A stretch of DNA of 64,000 nt from Pseudomonas iranensis (GTDB taxonomy: Bacteria > Pseudomonadota > Gammaproteobacteria > Pseudomonadales > Pseudomonadaceae), in NCBI RefSeq assembly GCF_014268585.2, contig NZ_CP077092.1, positions 1,116,001 to 1,180,000 on the forward strand, read 5' to 3'. The position numbers and the translations under genes are program-made. This document shows positions 52,832 to 63,658 of the stretch, in pieces. The notes under the pieces were generated by a model. The model worked only from the letters and a program-made list of their open reading frames with translations, was not told the origin of the DNA and made no database searches. The first letter of the stretch is position 1. Each line of letters starts with the position of its first letter.

Positions 52832-54283
52832 TCAGAAGCCGGTTGGGGTGCGGGTGTGCCAGTCAGTGTTGAGCTGATACTGGTGCGCAACATTGAGCAA
52901 ACGGCCTTCCTGGAAATACGGCGCGAGCAACTGCACGCCCACCGGCAGACCATCGACAAAACCGGCCGGCATCGACAGGCCCGGCAGGCCGGCGAGGTTG
53001 GCGGTGATGGTGTAGACGTCTTCCAGATAGGCAGCGACCGGGTCGCTGTTCTTCGCGCCGAGTTTCCACGCCGGGTTCGGCGTGGTCGGGCCGAGGATGA
53101 TGTCGACTTCATTGAAGGCAGCCATGAAATCGTTCTTCACCAGACGACGAATCTTCTGCGCTTTCAGGTAGTAGGCGTCGTAGTAACCGGCGGACAGCGC
53201 GTAGGCGCCGACCATGATCCGGCGCTGCACTTCCGCGCCGAAGCCTTCGCCACGGGAACGCTTGTACAGGTCGATGAGGTTTTCCGGGTTCTCGCAGCGA
53301 TGGCCGAAACGCACGCCGTCGAAACGCGACAGGTTCGAGGAGGCCTCTGCCGGGGCGATCACGTAGTACGCAGGAATGGCGTGCTGCATGTTCGGCAGGC
53401 TGATTTCCTTGATCACGGCACCGAGCTTCTGCAGCTGCTGGATGCTGTTCTGGATCAGCTCGGCGATGCGCGGGTCGAGACCGGCGCTGAAGTATTCCTT
53501 CGGCACGCCGATGCGCAGGCCTTGCAGCGACTCGCCGAGGCTGGCGGAGTAATCCGGAACCGGCTCATCGATGCTGGTGGAATCGTTCGGGTCGAAGCCG
53601 GCCATGCCTTGCAGCAGAATCGCGCAGTCTTCGGCCGTGCGCGCCAACGGGCCGCCCTGATCGAGGCTGGAAGCGTAGGCAATCATGCCCCAGCGCGAAA
53701 CGCGACCGTAGGTCGGCTTCAGGCCGGTGAGGTTGGTGAACGCCGCCGGCTGACGGATCGAACCGCCGGTGTCAGTGGCCGTGGCGGCTGGCAACAAACG
53801 AGCGGCAACCGCCGCCGCCGAGCCGCCGGACGAACCGCCCGGCACGTGTTCCAGGTTCCACGGGTTTTTCACCGCGCCGTACCAGCTCGACTCGTTGGCC
53901 GAACCCATGGCGAATTCGTCCATGTTGGTCTTGCCCAGGGTCACGGCGCCGGCAGCGGCCAGTTTCGCGACTACGGTGGCGTCGTATGGAGCCTTGAAGT
54001 TGTCGAGCATCTTCGAGCCGCAGCTGGTGCGGATGCCCTGGGTGCAGAACAGATCCTTGTGGGCGATCGGCGCGCCGAGCAGGGCGCCGCTCTCACCGTT
54101 GGCCCGGCGTGCATCGGCGGCTTTCGCCTGCTCGATGGCCAGATCCTCGGTGAGGCTGATGAAACTGTTGAGCTGCGGATCGAGCTGGGTAATACGCGCC
54201 AGCAGGACTTTGGTCAGCTCTTCGGAGGAAAACTTTTTATCGGCGAGACCGCGGGCGATCTCGGCCAGAGTCATTTGATGCAT
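52832..54283 (-). CDS. gatA: Asp/Glu-tRNA amidotransferase subunit A
   Basis: 483-residue amidase. Catalytic triad visible: Lys in [15 protein letters not shown], cis-Ser in the [14 protein letters not shown] segment and nucleophile Ser in [15 protein letters not shown]. It releases ammonia from glutamine for GatB. Sixteen bases separate it from gatC, so the three genes form one operon. Confidence 0.97.
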   Translation of the reverse strand: MHQMTLAEIARGLADKKFSSEELTKVLLARITQLDPQLNSFISLTEDLAIEQAKAADARRANGESGALLGAPIAHKDLFCTQGIRTSCGSKMLDNFKAPYDATVVAKLAAAGAVTLGKTNMDEFAMGSANESSWYGAVKNPWNLEHVPGGSSGGSAAAVAARLLPAATATDTGGSIRQPAAFTNLTGLKPTYGRVSRWGMIAYASSLDQGGPLARTAEDCAILLQGMAGFDPNDSTSIDEPVPDYSASLGESLQGLRIGVPKEYFSAGLDPRIAELIQNSIQQLQKLGAVIKEISLPNMQHAIPAYYVIAPAEASSNLSRFDGVRFGHRCENPENLIDLYKRSRGEGFGAEVQRRIMVGAYALSAGYYDAYYLKAQKIRRLVKNDFMAAFNEVDIILGPTTPNPAWKLGAKNSDPVAAYLEDVYTITANLAGLPGLSMPAGFVDGLPVGVQLLAPYFQEGRLLNVAHQYQLNTDWHTRTPTGF

Positions 54284-54299
54284 TGCAGGCTCTTTCCCT

Positions 54300-54587
54300 T
54301 TAGTCGATGACTTTCGGAACCAGATACAGGCCGTTTTCGACCGCTGGTGCGATGGACTGGTAGGCCTCGCGATTATTCGTCTCGGTCACCACGTCGGCGC
54401 GCAGGCGCTGACTGGCTTCCAGGGGGTGGGCCAGCGGCTCGATACCGTCGGTATCAACGGCCTGCATTTCGTCGACCAGCCCGAGAATGCTGTTGAGGGC
54501 GGAAGTAATGTGCGGAAGATCGGCATCGTTGAGGCCAAGGCAGGCCAGATGCGCGATTTTTTCCACGTCGGAGCGTTCTAGCGCCAT
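54300..54587 (-). CDS. gatC: Asp/Glu-tRNA amidotransferase subunit C
   Basis: 95-residue Gat[33 protein letters not shown] and [18 protein letters not shown] are its conserved parts, in two short stretches. It stabilises GatAB. First gene of gatCAB; divergent from mreB over a 211-base intergenic region. Confidence 0.96.
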   Translation of the reverse strand: MALERSDVEKIAHLACLGLNDADLPHITSALNSILGLVDEMQAVDTDGIEPLAHPLEASQRLRADVVTETNNREAYQSIAPAVENGLYLVPKVID

Positions 54588-54725
54588 CGGGATTCTCCAG
54601 TGGAAAACAGAACGGACGGCGTCCGTGTGTTAGATTGTCGGAACACTACCGCACTTCTACGGTCATAAGGCCGCGATTGTGGGGCTTGGTGCACAGAAAA
54701 GCGGCCAATTTAACATATTGGCGCC

Positions 54726-54754
54726 TTGCCCAAAATCCCTGTCGTTGTTAGAGT
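54726..54754 (+). promoter_or_regulatory. Candidate mreB promoter
   Basis: TTGCCC at 54726-54731 and TAGAGT at 54749-54754 with a 17-base spacer, about 45 bases before the mreB ATG. Confidence 0.4.
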
Positions 54755-54786
54755 TTGCCGCACTTTTTTACCCACGCGTTGCCTAG

Positions 54787-55836
<1,050 letters not shown>

Positions 55837-55866
55837 GCTTCGAATGCAATACGTGGGTGAACGCAC

Positions 55867-55890
55867 AGGCAGCACTTTGCAGTGCTGCCT
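55867..55890 (+). promoter_or_regulatory. Stem-loop between mreB and mreC
   Basis: AGGCAGCAC-TTTGCA-GTGCTGCCT, nine perfect pairs, followed by the weak GTTGGCGTTT. A partial terminator or stabiliser that could set mreB above mreCD. Confidence 0.6.
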
Positions 55891-55976
55891 GTTGGCGTTT
55901 ATCTTCTGTCAGTCTTCATCCAGGCCGGTTTGATGCCGTATGAATAAACAGAACATTTGCCTGGGAGGAGCGGCTT

Positions 55977-57080
55977 ATTAAACCGCTTTTCACCAAAGGC
56001 CCTTCGTTGGGCGTGCGCCTGTTGGTGCTGGCCGTGCTCGCGGTCGCACTGATGGTGGTCGATGCACGTTTCGACCTGCTCAAGCCCGCGCGCAAGCAAG
56101 CGTCGCTGGTGCTCATGGATGCCTACTGGATCACTGACCTGCCCGGCCGCTTGTGGGAAGGGGTCGCCAGTCAGTTCGGCAGCCGCACCGAGCTCGTCGC
56201 CGAAAACGAAAAACTCAAGACCGAAAACCTGCTGTTGCAGGGGCGCATGCAAAAGCTCGCGGCCCTGACCGAGCAGAACGTTCGGCTGCGCGAGTTGCTC
56301 AATTCCTCTGCATTGGTCAATGAAAAGGTCGAAGTGGCCGAGCTGATCGGCATGGACCCCAACCCCTTCACCCATCGCATCATCATCAACAAAGGTGAGC
56401 GCGACGGCGTGGTGCTCGGTCAACCGGTGCTCGATGCACGCGGGCTGATGGGCCAGGTGGTTGAATTGATGCCGTACACCTCGCGCGTTCTGCTGCTGAC
56501 CGACACCACTCACAGCATTCCGGTGCAGGTGAATCGTAACGGTCTGCGCGCGATTGCCAGCGGCACCGGCAACCCGGAACGGCTGGAACTGCGTCATGTC
56601 GCCGACACGGCAGACATCAAAGAGGGCGACCTGCTGGTCAGCTCCGGCCTCGGCCAGCGATTCCCGGCCGGTTATCCGGTGGCCACGGTCAAGGAAGTCA
56701 TCCACGATTCCGGCCAACCGTTTGCCATTGTCCGCGCCGTACCGACTGCCGCCCTGAACCGCAGCCGCTACCTGCTGCTGGTGTTCAGCGACAGCCGCAC
56801 CGCCGAGGAACGCGCCAATGACGCGGCCCAGGCGCAGGAACAGCTCGATGCCCACGGCGGCGGCCCGATGTTGCCGGCCAGCGTGCCGAAACCGTTGATC
56901 ATGCCTGCCACGCCGTCGACCGCTACCGCAGCGCCGGCCACTGAAGCCGCAGCGCCTGCCGCCACGCCTGCCAAGCCTGCCGCGAGCAAACCGCCCGCTG
57001 CCGCTCCGGCCGCTGCCAAACCGCCGGCCGCGAGCAAACCACCGGCGAAACCGCCAGCGACTACCGGGGGACGAGAATAA
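55977..57080 (+). CDS. mreC: Rod shape-determining protein MreC, probable AUU start
   Basis: Membrane-anchored periplasmic scaffold of the elongasome. In this frame there is no ATG, GTG, TTG or CTG between the stop at 55941 and a TTG at 56007. ATT at 55977 is preceded by GGGAGGAG at 6 bases and gives (M)IKPLFTKGPSLGVRLLVL, which agrees with the N-terminus I recall for Pseudomonas MreC; 367 residues. After the anchor come a coiled coil (ENEKLKTENLLLQGRM) and the beta-domain with DTTHSIPVQVNRNG. The last 55 residues are an Ala/Pro/Lys-rich tail. Overlaps mreD (TAATG). Confidence 0.88.
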   Translation: MKPLFTKGPSLGVRLLVLAVLAVALMVVDARFDLLKPARKQASLVLMDAYWITDLPGRLWEGVASQFGSRTELVAENEKLKTENLLLQGRMQKLAALTEQNVRLRELLNSSALVNEKVEVAELIGMDPNPFTHRIIINKGERDGVVLGQPVLDARGLMGQVVELMPYTSRVLLLTDTTHSIPVQVNRNGLRAIASGTGNPERLELRHVADTADIKEGDLLVSSGLGQRFPAGYPVATVKEVIHDSGQPFAIVRAVPTAALNRSRYLLLVFSDSRTAEERANDAAQAQEQLDAHGGGPMLPASVPKPLIMPATPSTATAAPATEAAAPAATPAKPAASKPPAAAPAAAKPPAASKPPAKPPATTGGRE

Positions 57081-57571
57081 TGGTCGGCGCGAAAAAATCC
57101 GGAAACGGCTGGATGATCTGGCTGACATTCTTCGTCGGCATCCTGCTCAGCGTATCGCCGTTGCCAATCTTCATGGAAATCCTCCGCCCGCTGTGGCTGG
57201 CCTTGCTCGTGACGTTTTGGGCGCTGTACATGCCGCACACGGTCGGCATGGTCACGGCGTTCTGTCTGGGGCTGGCCGAAGATGTCCTGCAGGGCGACCT
57301 GCTCGGGCAGAACGCGCTGATCCTGACCCTGATTACTTTCCTCGTGTTGTCGTTGCAGCAGCGCCTGCGCATGTTCCCGATGTGGCAGCAGTGCCTGGTG
57401 ATCCTGGTGATCTTCGGCCTCGCACAATTGGCGCAACTGTGGCTCAGCGCTCTGACCGGCAACCGTCAGCCAACCCTGGCGCTGGTCTTGCCGGCGCTGG
57501 TCAGTGCCTTGCTCTGGCCGTGGGTCAGTTTCGCCCTTCGCGGGATGTGCCGACGCTACAGAATCTATTGA
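57080..57571 (+). CDS. mreD: Rod shape-determining protein MreD
   Basis: 163-residue integral membrane protein with five or so hydrophobic helices, typical for Mre[21 protein letters not shown] early and [18 protein letters not shown] in the centre. Start ATG overlaps the mreC stop. It completes the elongasome operon; maf follows 37 bases later. Confidence 0.95.
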   Translation: MVGAKKSGNGWMIWLTFFVGILLSVSPLPIFMEILRPLWLALLVTFWALYMPHTVGMVTAFCLGLAEDVLQGDLLGQNALILTLITFLVLSLQQRLRMFPMWQQCLVILVIFGLAQLAQLWLSALTGNRQPTLALVLPALVSALLWPWVSFALRGMCRRYRIY

Positions 57572-57608
57572 GCCGGTGAAGCAGGGCACTGAACAGGGAG
57601 ATGTTTTG

Positions 57609-58205
57609 ATGAAACTGCTTTACCTCGCCTCCGGCTCACCGCGCCGCCGTGAATTGCTCACGCAGATCGGCGTGCGGTTCTCCGCCATCAGCGCGGACAT
57701 CGACGAAACCCCGCTTCCTGAAGAATCCCCTTCGGCCTATGTCGAGCGCCTCGCGCGTGGCAAGGCTGAGGCCGGGCGCCGCTCGGTCGTCTCTGACCAG
57801 CCGTTCTGCGTGCTTGGCGCCGACACCGCTGTGGTACTCGACGGCAAAATACTTGGCAAACCGGTGGACGAAGCCGACGCATGCGCCATGCTGATGATGT
57901 TGTCCGGCAGCGAACACGAAGTGCTGACCGCCATCGCCGTGCTTGAAGGTGAGCGCTGCGAGTCGCGGGTGGTGCGCAGTCGCGTGCGTTTCCGCAGCAT
58001 CAGCCGCGAAGAGGCCGGCGCCTACTGGGCCAGTGGCGAACCGCGCGACAAGGCCGGCGGCTATGGCATTCAAGGCCTGGGTGCGGTGTTTGTCGCCGGG
58101 CTCGACGGCAGCTATTCGGCGGTGGTCGGCCTGCCGCTGTGCGAAACCTGCGAGGTGTTGGGCCATTTCGGCATACCCTGTTGGCAAAACCTGAACACGC
58201 CCTGA
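57609..58205 (+). CDS. maf: Maf family nucleotide pyrophosphatase (dTTP/UTP type)
   Basis: 198-residue Maf protein from [21 protein letters not shown] lies upstream. The substrate loop [10 protein letters not shown], the [16 protein letters not shown] stretch with the catalytic Asp, and [10 protein letters not shown] are conserved. It hydrolyses modified or canonical pyrimidine triphosphates, limiting their incorporation. Located between mreD and rng as in other Pseudomonas and E. coli. Confidence 0.93.
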   Translation: MKLLYLASGSPRRRELLTQIGVRFSAISADIDETPLPEESPSAYVERLARGKAEAGRRSVVSDQPFCVLGADTAVVLDGKILGKPVDEADACAMLMMLSGSEHEVLTAIAVLEGERCESRVVRSRVRFRSISREEAGAYWASGEPRDKAGGYGIQGLGAVFVAGLDGSYSAVVGLPLCETCEVLGHFGIPCWQNLNTP

Positions 58206-58263
58206 GCGTCGTACGAATCCAGATGCGGCCACTATCGTGAACATGCCTGAACGAGATCCTGCC

Positions 58264-59721
58264 ATGAGTGAAGAGATTCTGATCAACATCACGCCGATGG
58301 AATCGCGCGTGGCGGTGGTCGAAAACGGTGTGCTGCAAGAAGTCCACGTCGAGCGCACGCAGAAACGCGGGATCGTCGGCAACATCTATAAAGGCAAGAT
58401 CGTTCGCGTACTGCCGGGCATGCAGGCGGCATTTGTTGACATCGGCCTCGATCGTGCGGCTTTCATTCACGCCGCCGAAATCTCCCTGCGTGAAGGCCCG
58501 GCGGTGGAAAGCATCAGTTCGCTGGTGCACGAAGGCCAAAGTCTGGTGGTGCAAGTCACCAAAGACCCGATCGGCTCCAAAGGCGCACGCCTGACCACAC
58601 AACTGTCGATTCCTTCGCGTTATCTGGTGTACATGCCGCGCACTGCCCACGTTGGCATTTCCCTGAAGATCGAAGACGAAGCCGAGCGCGAGCGTCTCAA
58701 GCAGGTGGTCAGCGATTGCGTGGCCAAAGAAGGCATCAAGGAGGCCGGCGGCTTCATTCTGCGCACGGCTGCTGAAGGTGCCGGCGCTGATGAAATCCTC
58801 ATGGACATCCGCTACCTGCGGCGCCTCTGGGACCAGATCAACGAACAGATCAAGACCATCGCCGCGCCGAGCGTGATCTACGAGGACCTCGGCCTGGCCC
58901 TGCGCACCCTGCGTGATCTGGTCAATCCGAAAATCGAGAAGATCCGCATCGACTCGCGGGAAACCTTCCAGAAAACCACGCAATTCGTCGCCGAACTGAT
59001 GCCGGAAATCGCCGATCGTCTGGAACACTATCCGGGCGAGCGGCCGATCTTCGATCTGTACGGTGTCGAAGACGAAATCCAGCGCGCGCTCGAGCGCAAG
59101 GTGCCGCTGAAGTCCGGCGGCTATCTGGTGATCGATCCGGCGGAAGCCATGACCACCATCGACGTCAACACCGGGGCGTTCGTCGGTCATCGCAATCTCG
59201 AAGAAACCATTTTCAAGACCAATCTCGAAGCGGCCACGGCGATTGCCCGGCAGATGCGCCTGCGCAACCTCGGCGGGATCATCATCATCGACTTCATCGA
59301 CATGGAAGATGAAGAGCACCAGCGTCAGGTCCTGCGCACTCTGGAGAAACAGCTGGAGCGCGATCACGCCAAGACCAACATCATCGGCATCACCGAGCTG
59401 GGCCTGGTGCAGATGACCCGCAAGCGCACCCGTGAAAGTCTCGAACAGGTGCTGTGCGAACCGTGCAGCAGTTGCCAGGGACGCGGCAAGCTGAAAACCG
59501 CTGAAACCATCTGTTACGAGATCTTCCGTGAGATTCTGCGCGAGGCGCGGGCCTATCAGGCCGAGGGTTATCGGGTACTGGCCAACCAGAAAGTGGTCGA
59601 TCGCTTGCTTGACGAAGAATCCGGTAACGTCGCCGAGCTTGAAGGCTTTATCGGTCGCACCATACGTTTTCAGGTGGAAACCATGTATTCCCAGGAACAA
59701 TATGACGTGGTGCTGCTCTGA
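58264..59721 (+). CDS. rng: Ribonuclease G
   Basis: 485-residue endoribonuclease of the RNase E/G family that matures 16S rRNA 5' ends and decays mRNAs. Start at MSEEILINITPMESRVAV. S1 domain: IYKGKIVRVLPGMQAAFVDI; 5'-sensor/DNase-like core with TIDVNTGAFVGHRNLEETI and GGIIIIDFIDMED (catalytic aspartates); CEPCSSCQGRGK is the zinc-link. It lacks the C-terminal scaffold of RNase E, as expected. Confidence 0.97.
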   Translation: MSEEILINITPMESRVAVVENGVLQEVHVERTQKRGIVGNIYKGKIVRVLPGMQAAFVDIGLDRAAFIHAAEISLREGPAVESISSLVHEGQSLVVQVTKDPIGSKGARLTTQLSIPSRYLVYMPRTAHVGISLKIEDEAERERLKQVVSDCVAKEGIKEAGGFILRTAAEGAGADEILMDIRYLRRLWDQINEQIKTIAAPSVIYEDLGLALRTLRDLVNPKIEKIRIDSRETFQKTTQFVAELMPEIADRLEHYPGERPIFDLYGVEDEIQRALERKVPLKSGGYLVIDPAEAMTTIDVNTGAFVGHRNLEETIFKTNLEAATAIARQMRLRNLGGIIIIDFIDMEDEEHQRQVLRTLEKQLERDHAKTNIIGITELGLVQMTRKRTRESLEQVLCEPCSSCQGRGKLKTAETICYEIFREILREARAYQAEGYRVLANQKVVDRLLDEESGNVAELEGFIGRTIRFQVETMYSQEQYDVVLL

Positions 59722-59796
59722 AGCCCTGCATCACCACTCATTCAACGCGGCTGGCCTCAGCTTTTCGCAGTATTTTTGCCATGGGAGCCAACTGAC

Positions 59797-62700
59797 ATGG
59801 AGCGTCTGACACGCATTCTGGCCGCACTCACCCGCTGGGGGCTGGGCCTGTGCGCGTTGGTTCTGGTGTTGATGGCGTTGTACGTCAGCCTCGGCCGCGA
59901 GCTGACGCCACTGGTGGCGGAATACCGCGCCGACATCGAAGACAAGGCCAGCGCGGCCCTCGGCATGCCCTTGCAGATCGGTGAGCTGGAGGGCAACTGG
60001 AGCGGTTTCGCACCGATCCTGCTGGCCCATGACGTGATGGTCGGCGACGGCGCCAACGCGCTGCGCCTCGACCGCGTACGGGTAGTCCCGGATATGTGGG
60101 GCAGCTTGCTCGCCCGCGAAGTGCGCCTCGCGCATATCGAACTCAACGGTTTGAAGATCAGCCTCAAGGAAGCCGACGACGGTACCTGGGCGCTGGAAGG
60201 CCTGCCGGTGCAGAAGGACCAGCCGTTCGATGCAGCGCAACTTTTTCAGCGCTCGCAGATGATCAAGCAACTGTCGGTGCTCGATAGCCAGGTGACCTTG
60301 CAACCGCTCGACCACGCGCCCATGACGCTCACCTATGTCGGTCTGAATCTGCGCACCGGCGCCAGCCGCCAGCGTCTCGACGCGCGTCTGACCTTGCCCG
60401 ACGGCCAACCTGTCGCGCTGAGCCTGCGCAGCCAGTTGCGTCCTGATCAGTGGCAGAACAGCGTCATCGAGGGTTATGCCAGCCTGCCGCAGAGCGACTG
60501 GGCGAAATGGCTGCCCGAGCGCCTGACCCAGCAATGGAATTTTTCCGAGATCAAGGCCGGCGGTGAACTCTGGGTCGATTGGGCCGAAGGCGCGTTGCAA
60601 AGCGCCGCGTTGCGCCTGAATGCGCCGCAAGTGACCGGCGCCTACGCCGAGCGCAAGCCGATCCAGATCAACAATCTGGCGCTCAACGCCTATTACCGCA
60701 ACACCGCCGAGGGCGCGAAGGTCACTCTTGATTCACTGGCGATGAGCTTCGGCGACACCCGCTGGGAATCCCATGTGCAGGTGCAGCAGACTCGCGCCAG
60801 CGCCAAGGCTGAAGAGCTCTGGCATTTGCAGGCCGATCGCCTCGATCTGACCCCGATCACGCCGCTGCTCAATGCGTTGGGGCCGTTGCCGCAAAGCTTC
60901 GCCACAGTGGTCGAGCGGTTGAAGGTAACCGGCGGCCTGCGCAACGTCCTGCTGGATTTCCGTCCGACCGCCACCGATGGCAACAAATTCGGCTTTGCCG
61001 CCAACCTCGATAATGTCGGTTTCGATGCCTACCACGGCGCCCCAGCGGCGCGAAATGTCAGCGGCAGCCTCAGCGGCAATCTGGACGGCGGCGAGTTGCG
61101 CCTCGACAGCAAGGACTTCGTCCTGCACCTCGATCCGATTTTCGCCAAGCCATGGCAATACCTGCAGGCCAATGCGCGGCTGACCTGGAAGCTCGACAAG
61201 GATGGCTTCACCCTGATTGCGCCGTACCTGAAGGTGCTGGGCGAAGAAGGCAAGATTGCCGGCGACTTCCTCATCCGCCTGCACTTCGACCATAGCCAGG
61301 AAGACTACATGGACCTGCGCGTCGGCCTGGTCGATGGCGACGGTCGCTATACCGCAAAATATCTGCCGGCGGTGTTGAGCCCGGCGCTGGATGAGTGGCT
61401 GCGCACGGCGATCCTCAAAGGCGCGGTGGACCAGGGCTTCTTCCAGTATCAGGGCTCGCTGAGCAAGAACGCCGGCGAGGCTGATCGCAGCATCAGTTTG
61501 TTCTTCAAAGTGCACGACGCCGAACTGGCCTTTCAGCCGGGCTGGCCGCACGTGAGCAAGGTCAGCGGCGACGTGTTCATCGAGGACAGCGGCGTGCGCA
61601 TCTGGGCCAGCAAAGGCCAATTGCTCGATACGCAAGTCAGCGATGTCTTCGTCAATATTCCTCACGTACCGGCCGGACAGAACTCGCATTTGTTCCTTGA
61701 TGGCGCATTTGCCGGTGGCCTGGGCGATGGCTTGAAGATTCTTCAGGACGCGCCGATTGGCACTGGCGAGACCTTTGCCGGTTGGGAGGGCGCCGGTGAT
61801 CTGAATGGCAAGCTCAAGCTGGATATTCCGCTGGCCAAGGGCGAACAGCCGAAAATCCTCGTCGATTTCAAAACCGCCAACGCGCGGCTGAAGCTGGCCG
61901 AACCTAAGCTCGAACTGAGCCAGCTCAAGGGCGATTTCCGTTTCGACAGCAATAAAGGCCTCAGCGGCCAGAACATCTCTGCACGGGCCTTCGACAAACC
62001 GGTCACTGCGCAGATCTTCGCGGATGGCAGCCCCAACCAGATCAAGACTCGGGTGGCCGCATCCGGACAGGTTGAAGTGAAAAAGCTCACTGACTGGCTG
62101 GGCGTGACCCAGCCGTTGCCGGTGTCCGGGACGATTCCTTATCAGTTGCAGCTGAATCTTTCCGGGGCCGATAGCCAGTTGCTGGTCAGCTCCAGCCTCA
62201 AAGGCGTGGCAGTGGATTTGCCGGCGCCGTTCGGCATGGCCGCCGATGTCGGACGTGACACGGTATTCCGCATGACCTTGCAAGGGCAGGAGCGGCGTTA
62301 CTGGGTCAATTACGATCAACTGGCCAATTTCACCTTTGCCGCGCCGCCGAGTAATTTTGCCGACGGCCGTGGCGAACTGTTTCTCGGCGCTGGCGAAGCG
62401 GTGTTGCCGGGCGCCAAGGGTCTGCGCATTCGTGGGGTGCTATCAGAGCTGGACGTTGCGCCGTGGCAGGATCTGGCCAACAAATACGCCGGCGGGGATC
62501 CGGGCGGCAGCGCCAAGCAACTGCTCAGCAGCGCTGACGTCAAAGTCGGCAAGTTGACCGCGCTCGGCACCACACTGGATCAGGCCTCGGTGCAGATCAA
62601 TCGCAAGCCCGGCGCATGGAATCTCGCTCTCGATAGTCAGCAGGCCAAGGGCACGGCCAGCCTGCCGGACGCCAAGGGCGTGCCGATTGCGGTGAATCTG

Positions 62701-63600
62701 CAATACGTGAAACTGCCAGCGCCGGACCCGGCGGTGCAGGCTGACGAGAACGCGCCGGATCCACTGGCGTCGGTCGACCCGACGAAAATCCCGGCGCTGG
62801 ATATCACCCTCAATCAATTGTTCCTCGGCCCCGATCTGGTCGGTGGCTGGTCGCTGAAAGTGCGGCCGACCGCCAAGGGCATCGCACTGAACAACCTCGA
62901 TATGGGCCTCAAGGGAATCCTGCTGCAAGGCAACGGTGGCTGGGAAGGCGCGCCGGGGGCGACCAGCAGTTGGTACAAGGGTCGTATTGGCGGTAAGAAT
63001 CTGGCTGACGTGCTCAAAGGCTGGGGCTTCGCGCCAAGCGTCACCAGTGAAGAATTCCACATGGATGTCGATGGCCGTTGGCCGGGCTCGCCGGCGTGGC
63101 TGGCGACCAAGCGCTTCTCCGGCACCCTCGACGCCTCGCTGAACAAGGGCCAGTTCGTTGAAGTGGAAGGCGGTGCTCAGGCGCTGCGGGTGTTCGGCCT
63201 GCTCAACTTCAACTCGATCGGCCGGCGCCTGCGTCTGGACTTCTCCGACCTGTTCGGCAAAGGCTTGAGCTACGACCGGGTCAAAGGTTTGCTGGTGGCG
63301 AACAACGGTGTCTACGTGACACGTGAGCCGATTCGCCTGACCGGGCCTTCGAGCAACCTGGAATTGGACGGCACGCTGGATCTGGTCGGTGACAAGGTCG
63401 ATGCGAAATTGCTGGTGACCTTGCCGGTGACCAACAACCTGCCGATCGCCGCGCTGCTCGTCGGCGCACCGGCGGTCGGCGGCGCGCTGTTCCTCATCGA
63501 CAAGCTGATCGGCGACCGCGTGGCGCGCTTCGCCAGCGTCAAGTACACCGTCAAAGGCCCATGGAAAGAGCCGAAAATCACCTTCGACAAGCCTTTTTGA
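59797..63600 (+). CDS. yhdP: YhdP/AsmA-like inner-membrane lipid-transport protein
   Basis: 1267-residue AsmA-superfamily protein. Start at MERLTRILAALTRWG with GGGAG upstream; one N-terminal membrane helix anchors a very long periplasmic part built of repeated beta segments (DUF3971 then AsmA-like C-terminal region). Recognisable pieces include ALGMPLQIGELEGNWSGF near the N-terminus and LRLDFSDLFGKGLSYDRV near the C-terminus. In E. coli YhdP with TamB and YdbH carries phospholipids to the outer membrane. Fifth gene in the mre-maf-rng-yhdP order conserved in gamma-proteobacteria. Confidence 0.93.
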   Translation: MERLTRILAALTRWGLGLCALVLVLMALYVSLGRELTPLVAEYRADIEDKASAALGMPLQIGELEGNWSGFAPILLAHDVMVGDGANALRLDRVRVVPDMWGSLLAREVRLAHIELNGLKISLKEADDGTWALEGLPVQKDQPFDAAQLFQRSQMIKQLSVLDSQVTLQPLDHAPMTLTYVGLNLRTGASRQRLDARLTLPDGQPVALSLRSQLRPDQWQNSVIEGYASLPQSDWAKWLPERLTQQWNFSEIKAGGELWVDWAEGALQSAALRLNAPQVTGAYAERKPIQINNLALNAYYRNTAEGAKVTLDSLAMSFGDTRWESHVQVQQTRASAKAEELWHLQADRLDLTPITPLLNALGPLPQSFATVVERLKVTGGLRNVLLDFRPTATDGNKFGFAANLDNVGFDAYHGAPAARNVSGSLSGNLDGGELRLDSKDFVLHLDPIFAKPWQYLQANARLTWKLDKDGFTLIAPYLKVLGEEGKIAGDFLIRLHFDHSQEDYMDLRVGLVDGDGRYTAKYLPAVLSPALDEWLRTAILKGAVDQGFFQYQGSLSKNAGEADRSISLFFKVHDAELAFQPGWPHVSKVSGDVFIEDSGVRIWASKGQLLDTQVSDVFVNIPHVPAGQNSHLFLDGAFAGGLGDGLKILQDAPIGTGETFAGWEGAGDLNGKLKLDIPLAKGEQPKILVDFKTANARLKLAEPKLELSQLKGDFRFDSNKGLSGQNISARAFDKPVTAQIFADGSPNQIKTRVAASGQVEVKKLTDWLGVTQPLPVSGTIPYQLQLNLSGADSQLLVSSSLKGVAVDLPAPFGMAADVGRDTVFRMTLQGQERRYWVNYDQLANFTFAAPPSNFADGRGELFLGAGEAVLPGAKGLRIRGVLSELDVAPWQDLANKYAGGDPGGSAKQLLSSADVKVGKLTALGTTLDQASVQINRKPGAWNLALDSQQAKGTASLPDAKGVPIAVNLQYVKLPAPDPAVQADENAPDPLASVDPTKIPALDITLNQLFLGPDLVGGWSLKVRPTAKGIALNNLDMGLKGILLQGNGGWEGAPGATSSWYKGRIGGKNLADVLKGWGFAPSVTSEEFHMDVDGRWPGSPAWLATKRFSGTLDASLNKGQFVEVEGGAQALRVFGLLNFNSIGRRLRLDFSDLFGKGLSYDRVKGLLVANNGVYVTREPIRLTGPSSNLELDGTLDLVGDKVDAKLLVTLPVTNNLPIAALLVGAPAVGGALFLIDKLIGDRVARFASVKYTVKGPWKEPKITFDKPF

Positions 63601-63658
63601 ACGGCCCGGCCTTGAAGCGATGGAGTAGCATGGCCAAACACCTCTTTGGGAGTTCGCC

